NCBI GenBank assembly: GCA_947474225.1
Contig: CANJHS010000011.1
Span: 1 to 64,000, forward strand
Origin: Roseiflexaceae bacterium
GTDB taxonomy: Bacteria; Chloroflexota; Chloroflexia; Chloroflexales; Roseiflexaceae
Direction of reading: 5' to 3'
Length of the DNA stretch: 64,000 bases
A model generated the notes under the pieces. The model searched no databases, had not been told where the DNA came from, and was given only the letters and a program-made list of their open reading frames with translations. Made by a program: the position numbers and the translations under genes. Of this stretch, positions 22,100 to 32,793 are shown piece after piece; the first letter of the stretch is position 1, and every line of letters begins with the position of its first letter.

Positions 22100-24140
22100 A
22101 TTGCGCGCGCGTGGTAAAAGTACAAACGATAATTGTCTGCTTGTGTTTTGGAAAAGTGGGTAGAGATCTGATAATTGCACCTGAATACAAATAAATATGT
22201 AGCGCGTGGAAAATATTTTTAGAAAATATATCCACCGCTTATACTTATCAAAAACAATGGCATTCCGTATCTCCTTAAAAGTAGTGTAAACTTGATGTCT
22301 TAGCTTCAGAGCAATGTTCGAAGACTACCCATAAGGTCAATCGTCGGGAATTCATGCTCTGAGGCTGTAGCTAGAACATACAGCTAGAAATTTTCCTTGT
22401 AGAATTTGAAATTTTCAAAATGAAAAACATGATTTTTCAACGGGTATGTTTAATTCGTTTTGTGCACCCTGACCCAAAATGAAACGGAATATTTATACCG
22501 AAGTGATTCTTCAGGTGAATGATTAAATTTTTTTGCGCTGATGTGTAGGAGTTGTACTCACTCTGGTGATTGTGGGTACGATAAGATTCGCTGCACACGA
22601 GTGATCACGGCTGTCCATGTGCCAGTTGCAATATGTGCGGATTCCTGACGGAACGGGACATGTGGGGCAAAATACGAAGACAAAACCAGGATTCCAGATC
22701 CCTGTCCACTTCCATGAAGCGGGGCATTCGATTGTAGGCAAAGTTTCTCGGTTGGTAAATCGGTGATGGGACGTAGGTACACTCGGACTGATTGATGGGA
22801 CCAATTACTAGCAGTCCTGACACAATCAACAGATTATGTGCAATCGACACGTAAAATTTCTGTTTACTAAACAGTGTCAGTCGTGTGGACGGTTAGGGAC
22901 AAATACCAAAGGAAAGGATGGTGATGGTACAACCACAAAAGGGTATATTCTTGCAGCCTTCGGTAAGAAAAAGGTACTTCCCATACCTATCCAACCCTAG
23001 TCTGCACGCAGATATCAGTAGGCTTTTCACATACATTTACTATTGATGCATTGCTACGGTTATGCTGCTTGCGTTTAGTGAATAGTATATGATCATGTGT
23101 GGCAGCACGACGCATGATAGAGACTCGCCAACCAAAAGAGCGGAGCCGGTCACCGTCAAATTGGGGGTGTGAAGTAGGTTCGAAAAATACATGTGTGGTG
23201 CAAACTGAAGCGGGAAGTTTGCTGTGTCTCGCGAATGCCATAGGACGCAAGTTGCATCTGTATGGAAGGCGTTGAAGGCGGTCACTGAGACGGGGCAAGG
23301 AAAATCAACAACACCACCAACCATCATAAAACAGTAAAGTCGTCTCCCTCCCTGACACTTTCGAGCACAACGTCCTCCTCTAGGATGAATATACACAAAA
23401 TTATCCACATCCAGTTCGTCGATATACAAAACCCAAGGGTGAGAATGACAAGTAGCACCGCAAAAAATCAAAAGCTACGTCAATAATGGAAGTTATCAAC
23501 GACTTAAAGGGAATTGCCATTCCCATGGGAGCACATTCTGCTTGGGATCTACTTCCGTTAGCTGCGGCTATTAGAATATCCACCCAAAAGTTACTCTAAA
23601 AGTAGTAGCTATAGTTACCATAATCGTCGATGTGTTGTTTGAAGAAAATCTTTAGGACCGTGAGCGGCGGTCCCTTGCAGTGGGTCTCAGTCACTATTGA
23701 ACGCCTAAACGACTGAAATTAGGGCATGGAATTATTTGCTTCTTTGTGGTCGTGAGGTTATCTATGCCTCGTTCGTTCACTTTGACATGGACTCGGGCTG
23801 GTGGTAACGGTTTGATGCGTATCCATTGACGAATGAGCTTGTTAACGTTGATTATGATTTATTGGTGGGTACGTTTGGTGAATATGTTGTGGCAGTAAAT
23901 GATGCCACCTGCGCGGCATCATTTTTCATGGGATATTTCCATCCTCTATAGACAAAGACGGGTTGACCAACGTTGGTTTATTTGCTGTCGAGCTAGGTCC
24001 AGGGGTGTTTAATTCTCTGATAACAGTCAAGCAACAAAAAATGCGTTAGGAGGGTCAGACGTGTGAGCAACATGGAGTAACCTTTACGTACGAGCCGTTC
24101 AATGTGATGCACAGTGTTCTGAGCTATGGTGTGCATAGGT
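22100..24140. other. About 2 kb ORF-poor, AT-richer intergenic region; possible coding remnants
   Basis: Only short overlapping ORFs in several frames without recognisable family motifs; composition visibly more AT-rich than flanks in places. Confidence 0.55.
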
Positions 24141-24142
24141 GT

Positions 24143-25642
24143 TCATAGAGAGACAGCGTGATCTTGGGAGATAAAGTGCACAGAGCTTTTCGCAGATTCG
24201 AGTATCGTCAAAAGCCCGCTGCCGGGATGGACTGCGCCACCAACGAAATACAGCCCCGGCAACCAATCGGCACGAATATGTGGACGTAATGGTCCAAGTT
24301 GGCCCCAGTTGTGCCCAAGGTTGAACACTGCACCATTGTGGGTGCGGAATTCATCTTGCCATGTTTCAGCGACAAAACATGTTTCACTGACAATATGCGC
24401 TGCCACGTTCGCATACCCCAATTCATGCAATCGCGACACAATGTAGTCGCGGTAGCCTTGTTTGTGTTCGTTCCAATCGACGCCATGTGTCGTGTTTGGT
24501 ATGGGTACAAGCACACAGATGGTGCTATGTCCATCAGGAGCCGAGCTTGGATCTAGGACTGTCGGGTTACATACATAGAATGAAGCATCGGTGGTGTCGA
24601 GTGCAGAATCGTCGACATACGGCGGTTCTGTACTGCGAATATGTTCTGACAGATAGAGTTGATGATGTGGCGCGTCGGGGTATATTTTGTCGAGTCCCAA
24701 ATAGAGCATGAACGTCGAGCACGAAAAGCGCATTGAATCGAGCTTTTTTGGGGTGTATGGCCCACGTTGGTCTGGGGTCAATATGTGATTGAGTGCATGG
24801 CCAAAGTCTGCGTTGGTCACAACAATGGAGGCCGCGACTTCCGTCCCATTTTGAAGACGGATACCACGGACACGATTTTGGGAGGTTAAGACGCGTGCCA
24901 CCGGCGCATGGTAATGGATGGTCACTCCGAGATCTGTGGCTGCTTTTGCCAACCCGCGTGCGAGTGCCGAAAACCCGCCTTTGGGGTGCCAAATGCCATC
25001 GTTGAACTCGAGCCACGAGACCAGGCTAAAAACACTTGCAGACATTTTGGGATGCATGCCGAGGTATTTTGAAGGGTACGCCATTGCGTAACACAATTGT
25101 TCGTCGTGGAAGTAGTTGTAGTAATGATCGTACAGCGATTCCCACGGGCGGAATGTCAATGCACTGAAAATCTCACGAGGATTGAGATAGCCGAGGATAG
25201 ATCGTACCGGCGTGCCAAGATATGGTCCGTAGCCGGCTTCATTTTTGCGGATGTGTTCGCTGTACCAGGCATCAAAACGCTCGGGCAAATCTTCCCTGCG
25301 TGCTGCGAGTTGTGTTTTGAAGGCATCCAAATCCGATGTCAGGTCGATGATGGAGTTGTCCCAAAACTTCAATCGGGTGTTTGGGTCTACGCGTAGTAAC
25401 GTGACATACGCATCAAATTGAAGTCCACAAAAGGAAAAGAGTTCGTGATATACGCGAGGCACCTGCAAGATTGAGGGTCCAGTATCAAACTGATATCCAT
25501 CTTTCGAAAAGCCGCGCATGCGTCCTCCGGGGACTGCTTCGGCTTCATAGATATGCACGTCATAGCCGGTTTTGGCGAGTCGCATTGCAGTGGCGAGCCC
25601 ACCAGGCCCTGCGCCGATTATTACTACTTTTTGTTTCGTCAT
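24143..25642 (-). CDS. CrtI-type phytoene desaturase-like FAD oxidoreductase
   Basis: MTKQKVVIIGAGPGGLATAMRLAKTGYDVHIYEAEAVPGGRMRGFSKDGYQFDTGPSIL; C-terminal PGLYFVGGAVHPGSGLLTILESAK. Confidence 0.88.
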   Translation of the reverse strand: MTKQKVVIIGAGPGGLATAMRLAKTGYDVHIYEAEAVPGGRMRGFSKDGYQFDTGPSILQVPRVYHELFSFCGLQFDAYVTLLRVDPNTRLKFWDNSIIDLTSDLDAFKTQLAARREDLPERFDAWYSEHIRKNEAGYGPYLGTPVRSILGYLNPREIFSALTFRPWESLYDHYYNYFHDEQLCYAMAYPSKYLGMHPKMSASVFSLVSWLEFNDGIWHPKGGFSALARGLAKAATDLGVTIHYHAPVARVLTSQNRVRGIRLQNGTEVAASIVVTNADFGHALNHILTPDQRGPYTPKKLDSMRFSCSTFMLYLGLDKIYPDAPHHQLYLSEHIRSTEPPYVDDSALDTTDASFYVCNPTVLDPSSAPDGHSTICVLVPIPNTTHGVDWNEHKQGYRDYIVSRLHELGYANVAAHIVSETCFVAETWQDEFRTHNGAVFNLGHNWGQLGPLRPHIRADWLPGLYFVGGAVHPGSGLLTILESAKSSVHFISQDHAVSL

Positions 25643-25687
25643 GGTAGCCTCTTCTGTGTGATATGACGTATCCGACATCGGAAGTCG

Positions 25688-28666
25688 TTACGGAATTACG
25701 TAGCGGGTAATACTACCGTCACGGTGACCCACGCCCAATTCACTCCCGCTCGGATTTGCCGCCAAAACGGTAACCCCATTGTCCTGTGAAAGCGTAACGA
25801 GGATGGTTCCCTCTGTGCTGTAGAGATTGACATTCGCCTGTGCGTCGGCAGCAACGATGACATCACTGTTTGGCAGTGTTGTCATTTGCATAAACCCATC
25901 TGCAGATGGTGCGGTGAGTGTCTTGACTGCTTGGGTACTATTGAACGGCCGCAATTCGATAATGTTTTGGTTGGTAAGCACTGCAACCATCGTACCGCCT
26001 GCGAGGAATTCAACCCGATAGACCGCACCATCGGCATGGAATACCAGGCTGCGTGCGGTCAGATCCCATATTTCGTACCCGGGTTTGTCGCCTCCACCGC
26101 GCAAGGAAAGCTTGGAGCCATCTGGGCTGAAGCGAATATTTGTTATGGTGCGGAGCGTCGTTTGTAATGTCGCTGGTGTCCCAAAACTGTCAGTACGCCA
26201 CAATTGGACACCATCTGCACCACCTACAGCAAGCAACGCGCCATCAGGGCTGCTTGCTAGCGACAGCGGTATGCCGTGGATCCCGCCAAGTGGTTGGGGT
26301 GTGGTCGCTTGGGGGGTATACAGGTTGACGCCATTTTGCCCATCAATCAGCGCAAATTGGTCATAGCCGATAAATGCAAAGGATTGTGCACCCGACATCG
26401 TCCCCGAGAGGTAGGTGCTTTGGTTTTTATTGGTTGCATATAATCGAACCAACCCGTTATATCCCGAAATTGCCATCACCTCATCGGGCGAGTTCTGTTC
26501 GGTCTTATGTGCTGCATAGGTGAGTTCGAGGGGGATACCTGTGCCGACACGGAGGGTCGAAATTTTTTCTGTAGCCATGTCCCACACCAACAGTTTGCCT
26601 TCTTGGTCGCTCGTGCTAATCAGGCGTTTACCGTTTGGTTCGAGTGTGATACCAAAAATTCCGAGTGGATGCTCGTTGTATTGTGCCGTCTTGATGCCTC
26701 TTTGCATGTCCCAAACGGTAATTAACCCATCGAGGCCCGCACTATACAGAATGCTGTCATCTGCATTGAGCGCTAATCCACGAATGGTAATCCACCCGGT
26801 ATGGGCTTTCAATGTGCGAACGACGCGGCCATCGCGAGCATCAAGTACCGTTACTAATCCGTCCGTTGACCCGACAATAAGCTGCGCACCGTCTTTTGTC
26901 CAGAGTAATCCGGTGGCCCAATAGTGGATCCCTGCACCTGCCGTGATATTGAGGGCAGTTTGGTAGGCAAATCCTTCGACTTGCTTACCGGTAGCAATAT
27001 TCCAGCGCCGCACGGTTCCGTCACGGGCTGCACTCGCAAGCTCGATTCCATCCGCAGACCATACGATGCCTCCGATGAGGTCGGAGTGACCATTCAGTGT
27101 TTGGATGGTTTTTTTGGTGGTGAGATCCCATATGCGAATGCTTAAATCGGTGCTCCCAGATGCTATGAAACGCCCGTCAGGGCTAAACACAACATTCCGA
27201 ATCCATCCTTCATGGCCGCGCAGGGTGTATGCTTCGTTCCCGTTGAGTGTGTCGAAGACATGAATAATCGAGTCATTGCTTGCTCCGCTTGCAACATACC
27301 GACTATCAGGCGACCAGCTCAGGGTCGTAATGTCCCCCACGTGGCCATTGAAATGTTGCATCGCATTCAATTGTGTGGATTCATGCACCGAGATGCTGCT
27401 CCCGGTTGCTACCGCCAATTTGCTCCCATCAGGCGACCATGCCACCGGACCAAACGTTGTACTGGTGATTACCCCAGAAGCAGTGAGATTCACTGCATTG
27501 GCACTGGTTATGGGCAGATTGCGGGATTGAATCGCCGGCAATGGCGTCGGTGTCGCCGCTACGATAGCCTTGCTGACGCTTGGCACGGCCGTTGGAGTCG
27601 TAGCAGCGGAATTAAAAGACTGGAGTAAATCTCCACTATACAGTGAGCGAAGTGGACTACCAGGCATCACCAAAAGGAGAATGATACAGAGCATTATTGC
27701 CAGCACCGTGAGTGTTGCAGCCAATGCAACCACACAGCCGAGCCGTAGATTCGGGCCAGTAGTGACAGTCGCAGTAGAGGTCGGACGCGGTGCAACATTA
27801 CCTGCGAGCATTGTGGCGCTTTCGCTCGATGCTTCGTCGGGTAGCGAAGGACGTACCGGGAGTGTCTGTTCGGTTGAAGACGCACTCGCGCCCAAAATCG
27901 ACATTGTTTGCAACGATGCGAGCATTTCTGCAGCATGTTGATAGCGATTGGAAGGTTTTTCTTGGAGGCCACGTGTCAGCACTGCCTCCCACATATCACT
28001 CAAGGTCGGTGTATGTGTACGTGGTGAAATGAATCGTGCACCGAGTGCAATTTGTTCACTGGTGAGGGGCACAATGCCCGTCGATGCGGTATAGGCAATT
28101 GCTGATACTGCGTAGAGGTCGCTGGCTGGTGTGACATCGCCATTTACCGCTAACTCTGGTGCTCGGTAGGGTGACGGTGTGCGTGCGAGCGAACGCATAG
28201 CCACAAATGGCAACACAATCCAGCTCCCATCGTCGGTGACGAGGATGTCAGCAAGAGTCGGCACCCGCAACAGAATGGAAGGAATGGATGAGTGGAGTGC
28301 CGTGAGAATACTCAGTAGCGTATTTGTTTGGCCTATGACCTCGGCTTCGCTCATCGCTCCATTTCGCATGCGTAATGTTTGACCGAGTGTGTGTGCATTG
28401 GGAGCCTGCGTAACGGCCAAGTATCGCCCGTCTTCGCTGGAGGTGTCGATCAATGGGCATAATCCCGCTATCTGCAACGCTTTGAGTTGTGTTGCGGTTG
28501 CATCGAGTGCTGCGCAATCTGCAGGTAGCAGATTGGTCCATTCAGCGAGATAGACGAGCGCAGCTGTTTGTTCGTCACGACAACAGGAGACAACCACCCC
28601 TCCGGCATCGTCTACCGTGTATATCACACGGTAGCGGCCGTGGATGATGCGGTCTGGAACGGTCAT
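25688..28666 (-). CDS. Pseudokinase-like domain, single TM and C-terminal WD40 repeats
   Basis: Kinase-like C-lobe YRAPELAVNGDVTPASDLYAVSAIAYTASTGIVPL but no canonical VAxK, HRD or DFG; TM LGCVVALAATLTVLAIMLCIILLLVMPG; WD40 units such as LRGHEGWIRNVVFSPDGRFIASGSTDLSIRIWDL. Confidence 0.85.
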   Translation of the reverse strand: MTVPDRIIHGRYRVIYTVDDAGGVVVSCCRDEQTAALVYLAEWTNLLPADCAALDATATQLKALQIAGLCPLIDTSSEDGRYLAVTQAPNAHTLGQTLRMRNGAMSEAEVIGQTNTLLSILTALHSSIPSILLRVPTLADILVTDDGSWIVLPFVAMRSLARTPSPYRAPELAVNGDVTPASDLYAVSAIAYTASTGIVPLTSEQIALGARFISPRTHTPTLSDMWEAVLTRGLQEKPSNRYQHAAEMLASLQTMSILGASASSTEQTLPVRPSLPDEASSESATMLAGNVAPRPTSTATVTTGPNLRLGCVVALAATLTVLAIMLCIILLLVMPGSPLRSLYSGDLLQSFNSAATTPTAVPSVSKAIVAATPTPLPAIQSRNLPITSANAVNLTASGVITSTTFGPVAWSPDGSKLAVATGSSISVHESTQLNAMQHFNGHVGDITTLSWSPDSRYVASGASNDSIIHVFDTLNGNEAYTLRGHEGWIRNVVFSPDGRFIASGSTDLSIRIWDLTTKKTIQTLNGHSDLIGGIVWSADGIELASAARDGTVRRWNIATGKQVEGFAYQTALNITAGAGIHYWATGLLWTKDGAQLIVGSTDGLVTVLDARDGRVVRTLKAHTGWITIRGLALNADDSILYSAGLDGLITVWDMQRGIKTAQYNEHPLGIFGITLEPNGKRLISTSDQEGKLLVWDMATEKISTLRVGTGIPLELTYAAHKTEQNSPDEVMAISGYNGLVRLYATNKNQSTYLSGTMSGAQSFAFIGYDQFALIDGQNGVNLYTPQATTPQPLGGIHGIPLSLASSPDGALLAVGGADGVQLWRTDSFGTPATLQTTLRTITNIRFSPDGSKLSLRGGGDKPGYEIWDLTARSLVFHADGAVYRVEFLAGGTMVAVLTNQNIIELRPFNSTQAVKTLTAPSADGFMQMTTLPNSDVIVAADAQANVNLYSTEGTILVTLSQDNGVTVLAANPSGSELGVGHRDGSITRYVIP

Positions 28667-28688
28667 TTGTGCCCTCTTTCGAGTTGAT

Positions 28689-30062
28689 TCAATTAAATTG
28701 TGTACGTATAGTGCCTGATCGTTCGGCAGTGACGACGCGGTCGACTACCCGACGGGCACTGCGAATCGACCCTTCGATTGATGCCATGAATTCCTGTTGG
28801 GTGTAATCGCCCGTCAAAAAGAAATTCGGAATCGGTGTTGCCTGATCTGGCCGATACTGCTCAACCCCTGGTCGAGCTGCGTATACAGAATTGGGAATAC
28901 GGACGATATGTGATTTGATGAGTTTTGCGCCCAATGCTTCTGGATGGAGTCCGCTAAATTCCTTAATAACCAGTGCCAAGATCTCTTCGTCACGCAGTGG
29001 GAAGAGTTTTTCGGCTGGTGCGACGACCAATTCTATAATCGAACCGGCGCCGCTATGATAATCGGGCGATACTCTGGCAGGGTCAGCGTACACGCTGATA
29101 TGCGTGCCCGAGCTGAAAATGAGATTGTCGATGTCGGTGACGACGCGGTCGTAGTACAGTTGGGCAGTAATGACGGGGATGCCACGCAGATGTTTGAGGT
29201 TATCGAGCTCCGTGTGGACCCGCATGCTGTCGCTCATTACTTTGCGGAGACTGTGGACCGGCATCGCTGATATATACGCATCAGCCATCAAAATCTGTCC
29301 ATCGGCAAGCTGAATGCCGGTGACTTGATTGGTCGCAGGGTCGTGCAAAATTGCATCTACTTTGCTATCAAAGCGGATAATGACACCGCGGTCTCGCAGT
29401 TGTTGCATGAGCGGAATCCACAAACGTTCGTGTGGAGAACCCTTCACGAGTCCCATCTTGGGCGCATCGGTCTCTTTGGCGAAGTGCAACAGAGCTGTCA
29501 GGACAAGCTTGGCTGATACTTGGTCCGCTTTTTGAAAATTCAGTGCCAAGGCCATCGCATCCATCACCTTGTCGATGGTGCTCTGACCCATTCCGTTTGC
29601 CAAATGCCATTCGCGGTAGGTAATATCGGCTTGTTGATCGATGTACGCCTGCGATCCGAAAATCGGTTTCATCAAGCCGCGACCCATGGCCAGCTTTTCT
29701 GAAAATGTCATCAGCTTACTTTTGGCCACCCCAAATAACCCGTTGAGAGGCGCCGGCAGGCCTTTGACGAATTCGATAGAAGCATAGCCGCCACCTGGTT
29801 GTGCAAAAATCATTTCGGCCGGCTTCCAATCAAAGCTGTCTTCGAGACCGACCTCGGCGAGGAATCCGAGCAAATTATGATATGCGCCGAAGAAGACGTG
29901 TAATCCACTTTCGACCCAGTCACCGTCGTCGTCTTGCCATGCAGATACTTTGCCGCCGGGAATGGATCTTTTTTCCAGCAACGTCACCTGATGTCCTTGC
30001 TTTGAAAGCCAGTGTGCACTTGCAAAGCCTGCTGGACCTGCTCCCGCGATGATTATCCGCAT
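28689..30062 (-). CDS. Carotenoid desaturase of the PDS/ZDS (CrtP/CrtQ) type, FAD-dependent
   Basis: MRIIIAGAGPAGFASAHWLSKQGHQVTLLEKRSIPGGKVSAWQDDDGDWVESGLHVFFGAYHNLLGFLAEVGLE; C-terminal FFLTGDYTQQEFMASIEGSIRSARR. Confidence 0.85.
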   Translation of the reverse strand: MRIIIAGAGPAGFASAHWLSKQGHQVTLLEKRSIPGGKVSAWQDDDGDWVESGLHVFFGAYHNLLGFLAEVGLEDSFDWKPAEMIFAQPGGGYASIEFVKGLPAPLNGLFGVAKSKLMTFSEKLAMGRGLMKPIFGSQAYIDQQADITYREWHLANGMGQSTIDKVMDAMALALNFQKADQVSAKLVLTALLHFAKETDAPKMGLVKGSPHERLWIPLMQQLRDRGVIIRFDSKVDAILHDPATNQVTGIQLADGQILMADAYISAMPVHSLRKVMSDSMRVHTELDNLKHLRGIPVITAQLYYDRVVTDIDNLIFSSGTHISVYADPARVSPDYHSGAGSIIELVVAPAEKLFPLRDEEILALVIKEFSGLHPEALGAKLIKSHIVRIPNSVYAARPGVEQYRPDQATPIPNFFLTGDYTQQEFMASIEGSIRSARRVVDRVVTAERSGTIRTQFN

Positions 30063-30125
30063 GTCGATTGCCTTTGTTCTTAGAATTTACACTATTGATA
30101 ATACGTTCATTCGACGTTGCGAGAT

Positions 30126-31421
30126 TTATGGAGCGATACTCAACAATACTTTGTCAATCCGCAGACCGTCCATATCTATCACCTCGAGCTTCCAGCCAAA
30201 CGCGATGACGTGCTCGCCTGCATTGGGGATATGTCCCATGAGGCTGAGGATGTAGCCTGCAATGGTGTCGAATTGTGCGTTCTCGTTCCTGTGGACGATA
30301 ATGTGCGTGCGAGAGACGACATCGTCGATAGGAGTGTTCCCATCGACGAGGAATGACCCATCTTCGCGGCGGACGATATGCGGGGATTCTGCGTCATCGT
30401 GTTCGTCTGCGATGTCGCCTACGATTTCTTCGAGCACGTCTTCGAGGGTAATGATACCTTCGACCGTGCCCAATTCACCCACGACGACAGCAAGGTGTTG
30501 CTGGGTTTTTTTGAATAACGCGAGCGTGTCGCCTGCCCTGCTTTGTTCGGGGACAAATAAGGGAGCGCGCATTGCCGATCGAATCAAATTATTGGTCTCG
30601 TTGCTACGCACCAGACGCAGCAGGTCACGTGCGTGTACCACCCCGACCACATGGTCGAGATCTTTTTCGTAGACGGGAGCACGAGAAAAGCCACTATCGA
30701 GCATTCCATCAACGACCGATTCAATGGTTGCATCAGCATCGAGGCAGTACACATCGTTTCGCGGGGTCATGACTTGGCGGACGGTCATATCACCGAGGCT
30801 AAAGACATTCTCGAAAATCTCGCGCTCATGTGCATCGAGTGCGCCACCTTCTGCACCTTCACGTACCAATTGCCGGATGTCTTCTTCGGTCACAGCAGCG
30901 CTGTTGTTGGCGCTCTGACCAAACAGACGTAGCAATAGCTCGGTCGAAGCAGTCAACAACCATACCAGTGGTCGTGACACCGCTGCCACCACGTTCATCG
31001 GGGCGGCCATACGAATGGCAATTGATTCGGCGTGCATCATCGCGAGGCGCTTGGGGACGAGTTCTGACACGATAAGTGAGAGGTAGGTCAAGAGAATGAC
31101 AACGACTGTCAGGGCAATTGCACTCGCGTATGGCCCAATATAGGGGAGTGGTTCGAGGATCGGCGTGACCTTTTCGGCGAGACTCGCACCACCATAGACG
31201 CCTGTGAGCGTGCTAATGAGGGTGATACCAATTTGTACCGTTGAAAGTAAACGATTTGGGTCGTCTTGGAGTGCGAGGGCGACTTCTGCTCCCGCGATAC
31301 CATCATCAGCTTTTTGTTGTAGACGGCCCCGCCGTGCCGAAACCATTGCCAATTCTGTCCCGGAAAACACACCATTGGCGAGCAACAAAACCAGAATTAA
31401 CAGCAGTTCACTGCCCATCAC
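30126..31421 (-). CDS. HlyC/CorC-family CNNM + CBS domain protein
   Basis: LLLANGVFSGTELAMVSARRGRL...VRQVMTPRNDVYCLDADATIESV...GTVEGIITLEDVLEEIVGDIADEHD. Confidence 0.94.
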   Translation of the reverse strand: MMGSELLLILVLLLANGVFSGTELAMVSARRGRLQQKADDGIAGAEVALALQDDPNRLLSTVQIGITLISTLTGVYGGASLAEKVTPILEPLPYIGPYASAIALTVVVILLTYLSLIVSELVPKRLAMMHAESIAIRMAAPMNVVAAVSRPLVWLLTASTELLLRLFGQSANNSAAVTEEDIRQLVREGAEGGALDAHEREIFENVFSLGDMTVRQVMTPRNDVYCLDADATIESVVDGMLDSGFSRAPVYEKDLDHVVGVVHARDLLRLVRSNETNNLIRSAMRAPLFVPEQSRAGDTLALFKKTQQHLAVVVGELGTVEGIITLEDVLEEIVGDIADEHDDAESPHIVRREDGSFLVDGNTPIDDVVSRTHIIVHRNENAQFDTIAGYILSLMGHIPNAGEHVIAFGWKLEVIDMDGLRIDKVLLSIAP

Positions 31422-31537
31422 AATGCCTCATGAAACAATTCATTTGATAGTATCAGTAGTTGATGAGAAAATCATGACCCGCCAAGGATACCAACCAGCA
31501 TAGCCCACTGATGCAGCTGGTTCTGGCTGATAGACAA

Positions 31538-32782
31538 CTAGGGCTCGTATGTTTTGCCGGATGCCGCAGGTGGACGTGCACGGCCGATAACCCCGGCGAG
31601 GACCACTACGGTGATGACATACGGCAGCATCTGTACAAATTGTGATGGCAGGGCAAAATCAAAGCCTTGGATTTTGATCTGCAATGCGTCGGCTGCGCTG
31701 AACAGCAATGCCCCACCGAGTGCTCCAAATGGTGTCCAATTGCCGAATATCATTGCAGCTAGTGCAATGAAGCCGCGACCATTCGTCATCACATCGTCAA
31801 AGTTATAACTTGCTTCGATTGAAAACCAGGCACCAGCGAGGCCGGCCAAAAATCCTGATACCCATACATTGAAGTACCGTAACCGATTGACATTGATGCC
31901 CATGGTGTCTGCCGCACGTGGGTGTTCGCCAATTGCACGCGTACGTAATCCCCACGGTGTGCGGAAGAGCATGTAGCTCGTTACAGGCACAAGGATTAGC
32001 ATCAAGTATGTAATGGGACGGTGCTGAAAGAACATCGGTCCCAAGACCGGAATCTGCGAAAGCAACGGTATATTGATCTGCGGGAGCGCAGCCCCTGCAT
32101 ATCCGCTTGTTTGGAGTGGCAAAATGACACTCGTTCGCAGGTATCCTGTAACACCTACCGCGAGGATGTTGATAACCGTACCAGAGATAATTTGGTCGGT
32201 TTTGTAATGCAGCGACAAAATCGCATGGATCATTACGATTCCACTACCGGCCAACATGGCGACAAATAAACCAACCACCGCACTGCCGGTGCTCAGTGCC
32301 ACGATGTAGGCGATACAAGCAGCAAAAAGCATCGTCCCTTCGATGGCGATGTTGACCACTCCGGAACGCTCGCAGAGGATACCCGCTAGAGCGCCGAGTG
32401 CAATAGGTGTCGCAAGGCGTACCATGCGACCGAGCATATCGACGATATCGGTACGATTATTGACAATAGCGGTCAATAGAATGCTCAAAATGGTAACACC
32501 AATGACTGCCCCCATGTAGGCAGGAGCGAGGTCGATGCGTTTGCGAACCATCATTGCAATGGCCGCCACGACGAGCGAGCTTGCCATAATGTAGATGCTC
32601 ATTGCCGTAGGGAGGGCAACGTCGACCAGTGGTGCATCACTCGGTGCACTGAGCGCGTACGGGATCCGCAATGTCGAGATGGCACCTGCCGGCACAGACT
32701 GGTGGACCAAATAGACTAGGGCAATTGCAGTCAACATTCCGATAATGCCGATAACGCGTTCTCGGGTGAAAAAAGTGTTCAT
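31538..32782 (-). CDS. ABC transporter permease (nucleoside/BMP type)
   Basis: ALAGILCERSGVVNIAIEGTMLFAAC...RTRAIGEHPRAADTMGINVNRLRYFNVWVSGFLAGLAGAW. Confidence 0.93.
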   Translation of the reverse strand: MNTFFTRERVIGIIGMLTAIALVYLVHQSVPAGAISTLRIPYALSAPSDAPLVDVALPTAMSIYIMASSLVVAAIAMMVRKRIDLAPAYMGAVIGVTILSILLTAIVNNRTDIVDMLGRMVRLATPIALGALAGILCERSGVVNIAIEGTMLFAACIAYIVALSTGSAVVGLFVAMLAGSGIVMIHAILSLHYKTDQIISGTVINILAVGVTGYLRTSVILPLQTSGYAGAALPQINIPLLSQIPVLGPMFFQHRPITYLMLILVPVTSYMLFRTPWGLRTRAIGEHPRAADTMGINVNRLRYFNVWVSGFLAGLAGAWFSIEASYNFDDVMTNGRGFIALAAMIFGNWTPFGALGGALLFSAADALQIKIQGFDFALPSQFVQMLPYVITVVVLAGVIGRARPPAASGKTYEP

Positions 32783-32793
32783 CTGATACGCTC

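Noticed and set aside
22523-23583. Overlapping minus-strand ORFs of 60-143 aa
   Set aside because: Open in several frames at once without protein-family motifs or ribosome-binding sites; not reported as genes.
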